Position numbers and translations under genes: made by a program. Under the pieces are notes generated by a model. The model was not told the origin of the DNA. It did no database searches and saw only the letters and a list, made by a program, of their open reading frames with translations. A DNA stretch of 14,675 nucleotides, from NCBI GenBank assembly GCA_002369515.1, contig DFFM01000032.1:37695-52369 (forward strand). The letters run 5' to 3'. How positions within the stretch are numbered: position 1 is the stretch's first letter; every line of letters starts with the position of its first letter. The stretch is from Prevotella sp. UBA3776. GTDB taxonomy: Bacteria; Bacteroidota; Bacteroidia; Bacteroidales; Bacteroidaceae. This document shows, one piece after another, positions 13,864 through 14,675 of the stretch.

Positions 13864-14339
13864 CTTCTCAGCAGTTCGGCGCATGCGTCCTCGAGCAGTT
13901 CGACAACCAGTTCGAAGTCGGCATCGCCGCCGTAGTAAGGGTCGGGCACGGTGAGTTGCTGCGGGTGGCGGGTGAGAAACTCCGTCATGCAATGAATCTT
14001 CCTGCGGTCGTCGTCGGTTCGAGCCTTCCGCCGCAGGTCGGCCACGTTCTCATTGTCCATGCCAATGATGAGGTCGAAGCGTCCGAAGTCGTCTGTCTCG
14101 AACTGCCGCGCGCGGCTTGTCAGTTCATACCCGTGGCGCGCCGCATGACGGCGCATGCGTCTGTCGGGCAGGTCGCCCACGTGCCAGCCGCCAATGCCAG
14201 CCGAGTCGATGCGCAGCCGGTGGGCCACGCCCCCGTTCACTGCCATTTGGCGCAGAATGCCCTCGGCAGCCGGAGAGCGACAGATGTTGCCAAGGCAGAC
14301 AAAGAGAATGCTGACAGGTTTATCGGATGGATGGGTCAT
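13842..14339 (-). CDS. Low-molecular-weight protein-tyrosine phosphatase
   Basis: This 165-residue cytoplasmic enzyme removes phosphate from phosphotyrosine, or acts as the related arsenate-reductase-like fold; the former is likelier. The N-terminal P-loop V-C15-LGNIC-R21-S supplies the nucleophilic Cys15 and the phosphate-binding Arg21. The general acid is Asp133 in VPDPYYGG. The length is normal for the family. In some bacteria these enzymes pair with tyrosine kinases of capsule export, but no such partner is in the window. It has its own promoter and is separated from the xylan operon by about 200 bp. The last four residues (GVRS) are encoded by a 7-bp array that also provides the stop, so the natural C-terminus has probably been altered. 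Confidence 0.95.
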   Translation of the reverse strand: MTHPSDKPVSILFVCLGNICRSPAAEGILRQMAVNGGVAHRLRIDSAGIGGWHVGDLPDRRMRRHAARHGYELTSRARQFETDDFGRFDLIIGMDNENVADLRRKARTDDDRRKIHCMTEFLTRHPQQLTVPDPYYGGDADFELVVELLEDACAELLRREIGVRS

Positions 14340-14380
14340 AGCTCAACAGAATGAATGGTTTGTACGTTTTTATTTCTTTG

Positions 14381-14412
14381 CAAATGTAGGTCTAAAATTT
14401 CATATTTCCAAA
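14381..14412 (-). promoter_or_regulatory. Promoter of the phosphatase gene
   Basis: On the minus strand TTTG (14409-14412) is followed after 20 bases by TACATTTG (14381-14388), a good match to the Bacteroidota consensus. It lies about 40 bp before the ATG at 14339. Confidence 0.65.
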
Positions 14413-14675
14413 TTTTACGGACTGTTTTCACGCCCCCAGTTGTACGTTTTGCGACATGGCAAACACAACGTCGGGAGATGGGATGAAATTTTCTAGAGAA
14501 TTATCGCGCAACGTCGTGAGTTACGAAAGCGGTTCTCGACACTGCAAAATTATCTCACGACAATAAAAAATTAAATGATTATCCGCAATCGTACCACCAA
14601 GACGCTGTTTTAGGGGAAATATAATAAAAGGGACAGTAGGTTGAACGCTCCGCGTCTTTTCAAAAACCAATAAAA
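14413..14675. other. Gene-free right end with small inverted repeats
   Basis: I see no gene on either strand. Two inverted repeats are present: GTCGTGAG (14513-14520) with CTCACGAC (14554-14561), and AAGACGC (14599-14605) with GCGTCTT (14652-14658). No tRNA-like or rRNA-like sequence is evident. The stretch may be the control region or end of a gene that lies beyond the window. Confidence 0.5.

Overview
The window looks like chromosomal DNA from a Bacteroidales bacterium, most likely a Prevotella-type gut or rumen organism. The reasons are TAnnTTTG-type promoters, signal peptides ending in Ala-Gln, a BspA-like leucine-rich repeat surface protein, proteins ending in a type IX secretion (T9SS)-like 'LPxGxYxxxxxKxxVK' tail, and a compact xylan-utilisation cluster. 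This placement is inference from family features; no marker gene is present. Every gene I can support lies on the minus strand, so the window is read from right to left.

From right to left: (1) 14413-14675 has no gene. (2) 13842-14339 is a low-molecular-weight protein-tyrosine phosphatase with its own promoter; its last codons lie in a 7-bp tandem array. (3) 7955-13618 is a likely xylan-degradation operon behind a good promoter: a secreted SGNH/GDSL esterase, a GPH-family sugar:cation symporter, a small four-helix-bundle (S23/IVP-type) protein, a secreted GH10 xylanase and a cytoplasmic GH43 beta-xylosidase/arabinofuranosidase. The logic is outside cleavage and deacetylation, uptake of xylo-oligosaccharides, then inside hydrolysis. 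(4) 7296-7954 is a 659-bp gap holding a dispersed repeat, a weak promoter and a structured leader. (5) 924-7295 is a second apparent operon: a 1262-residue LRR surface protein, an 81-residue small protein with a strong Shine-Dalgarno site, and a 749-residue BACON-like/coiled-coil protein, closed by a terminator at 856-879. (6) 1-823 is a non-coding island of nested direct and inverted repeats, including a 38/40-bp inverted repeat whose arms carry G-quadruplex motifs on opposite strands.

The most unusual theme is short-period tandem DNA. Four array sets (7 bp, 7 bp, 9 bp and 9/10 bp) lie in or against the gene junctions of the xylan operon and the phosphatase. They supply stop codons, fill a whole intergenic gap, and in one case encode the hydrophobic core of the xylanase signal peptide. 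The four-helix-bundle gene is bracketed by inverted copies of the same 7-bp array (10155-10709). This looks like a cassette inserted into the operon and is the best candidate here for an undescribed system.
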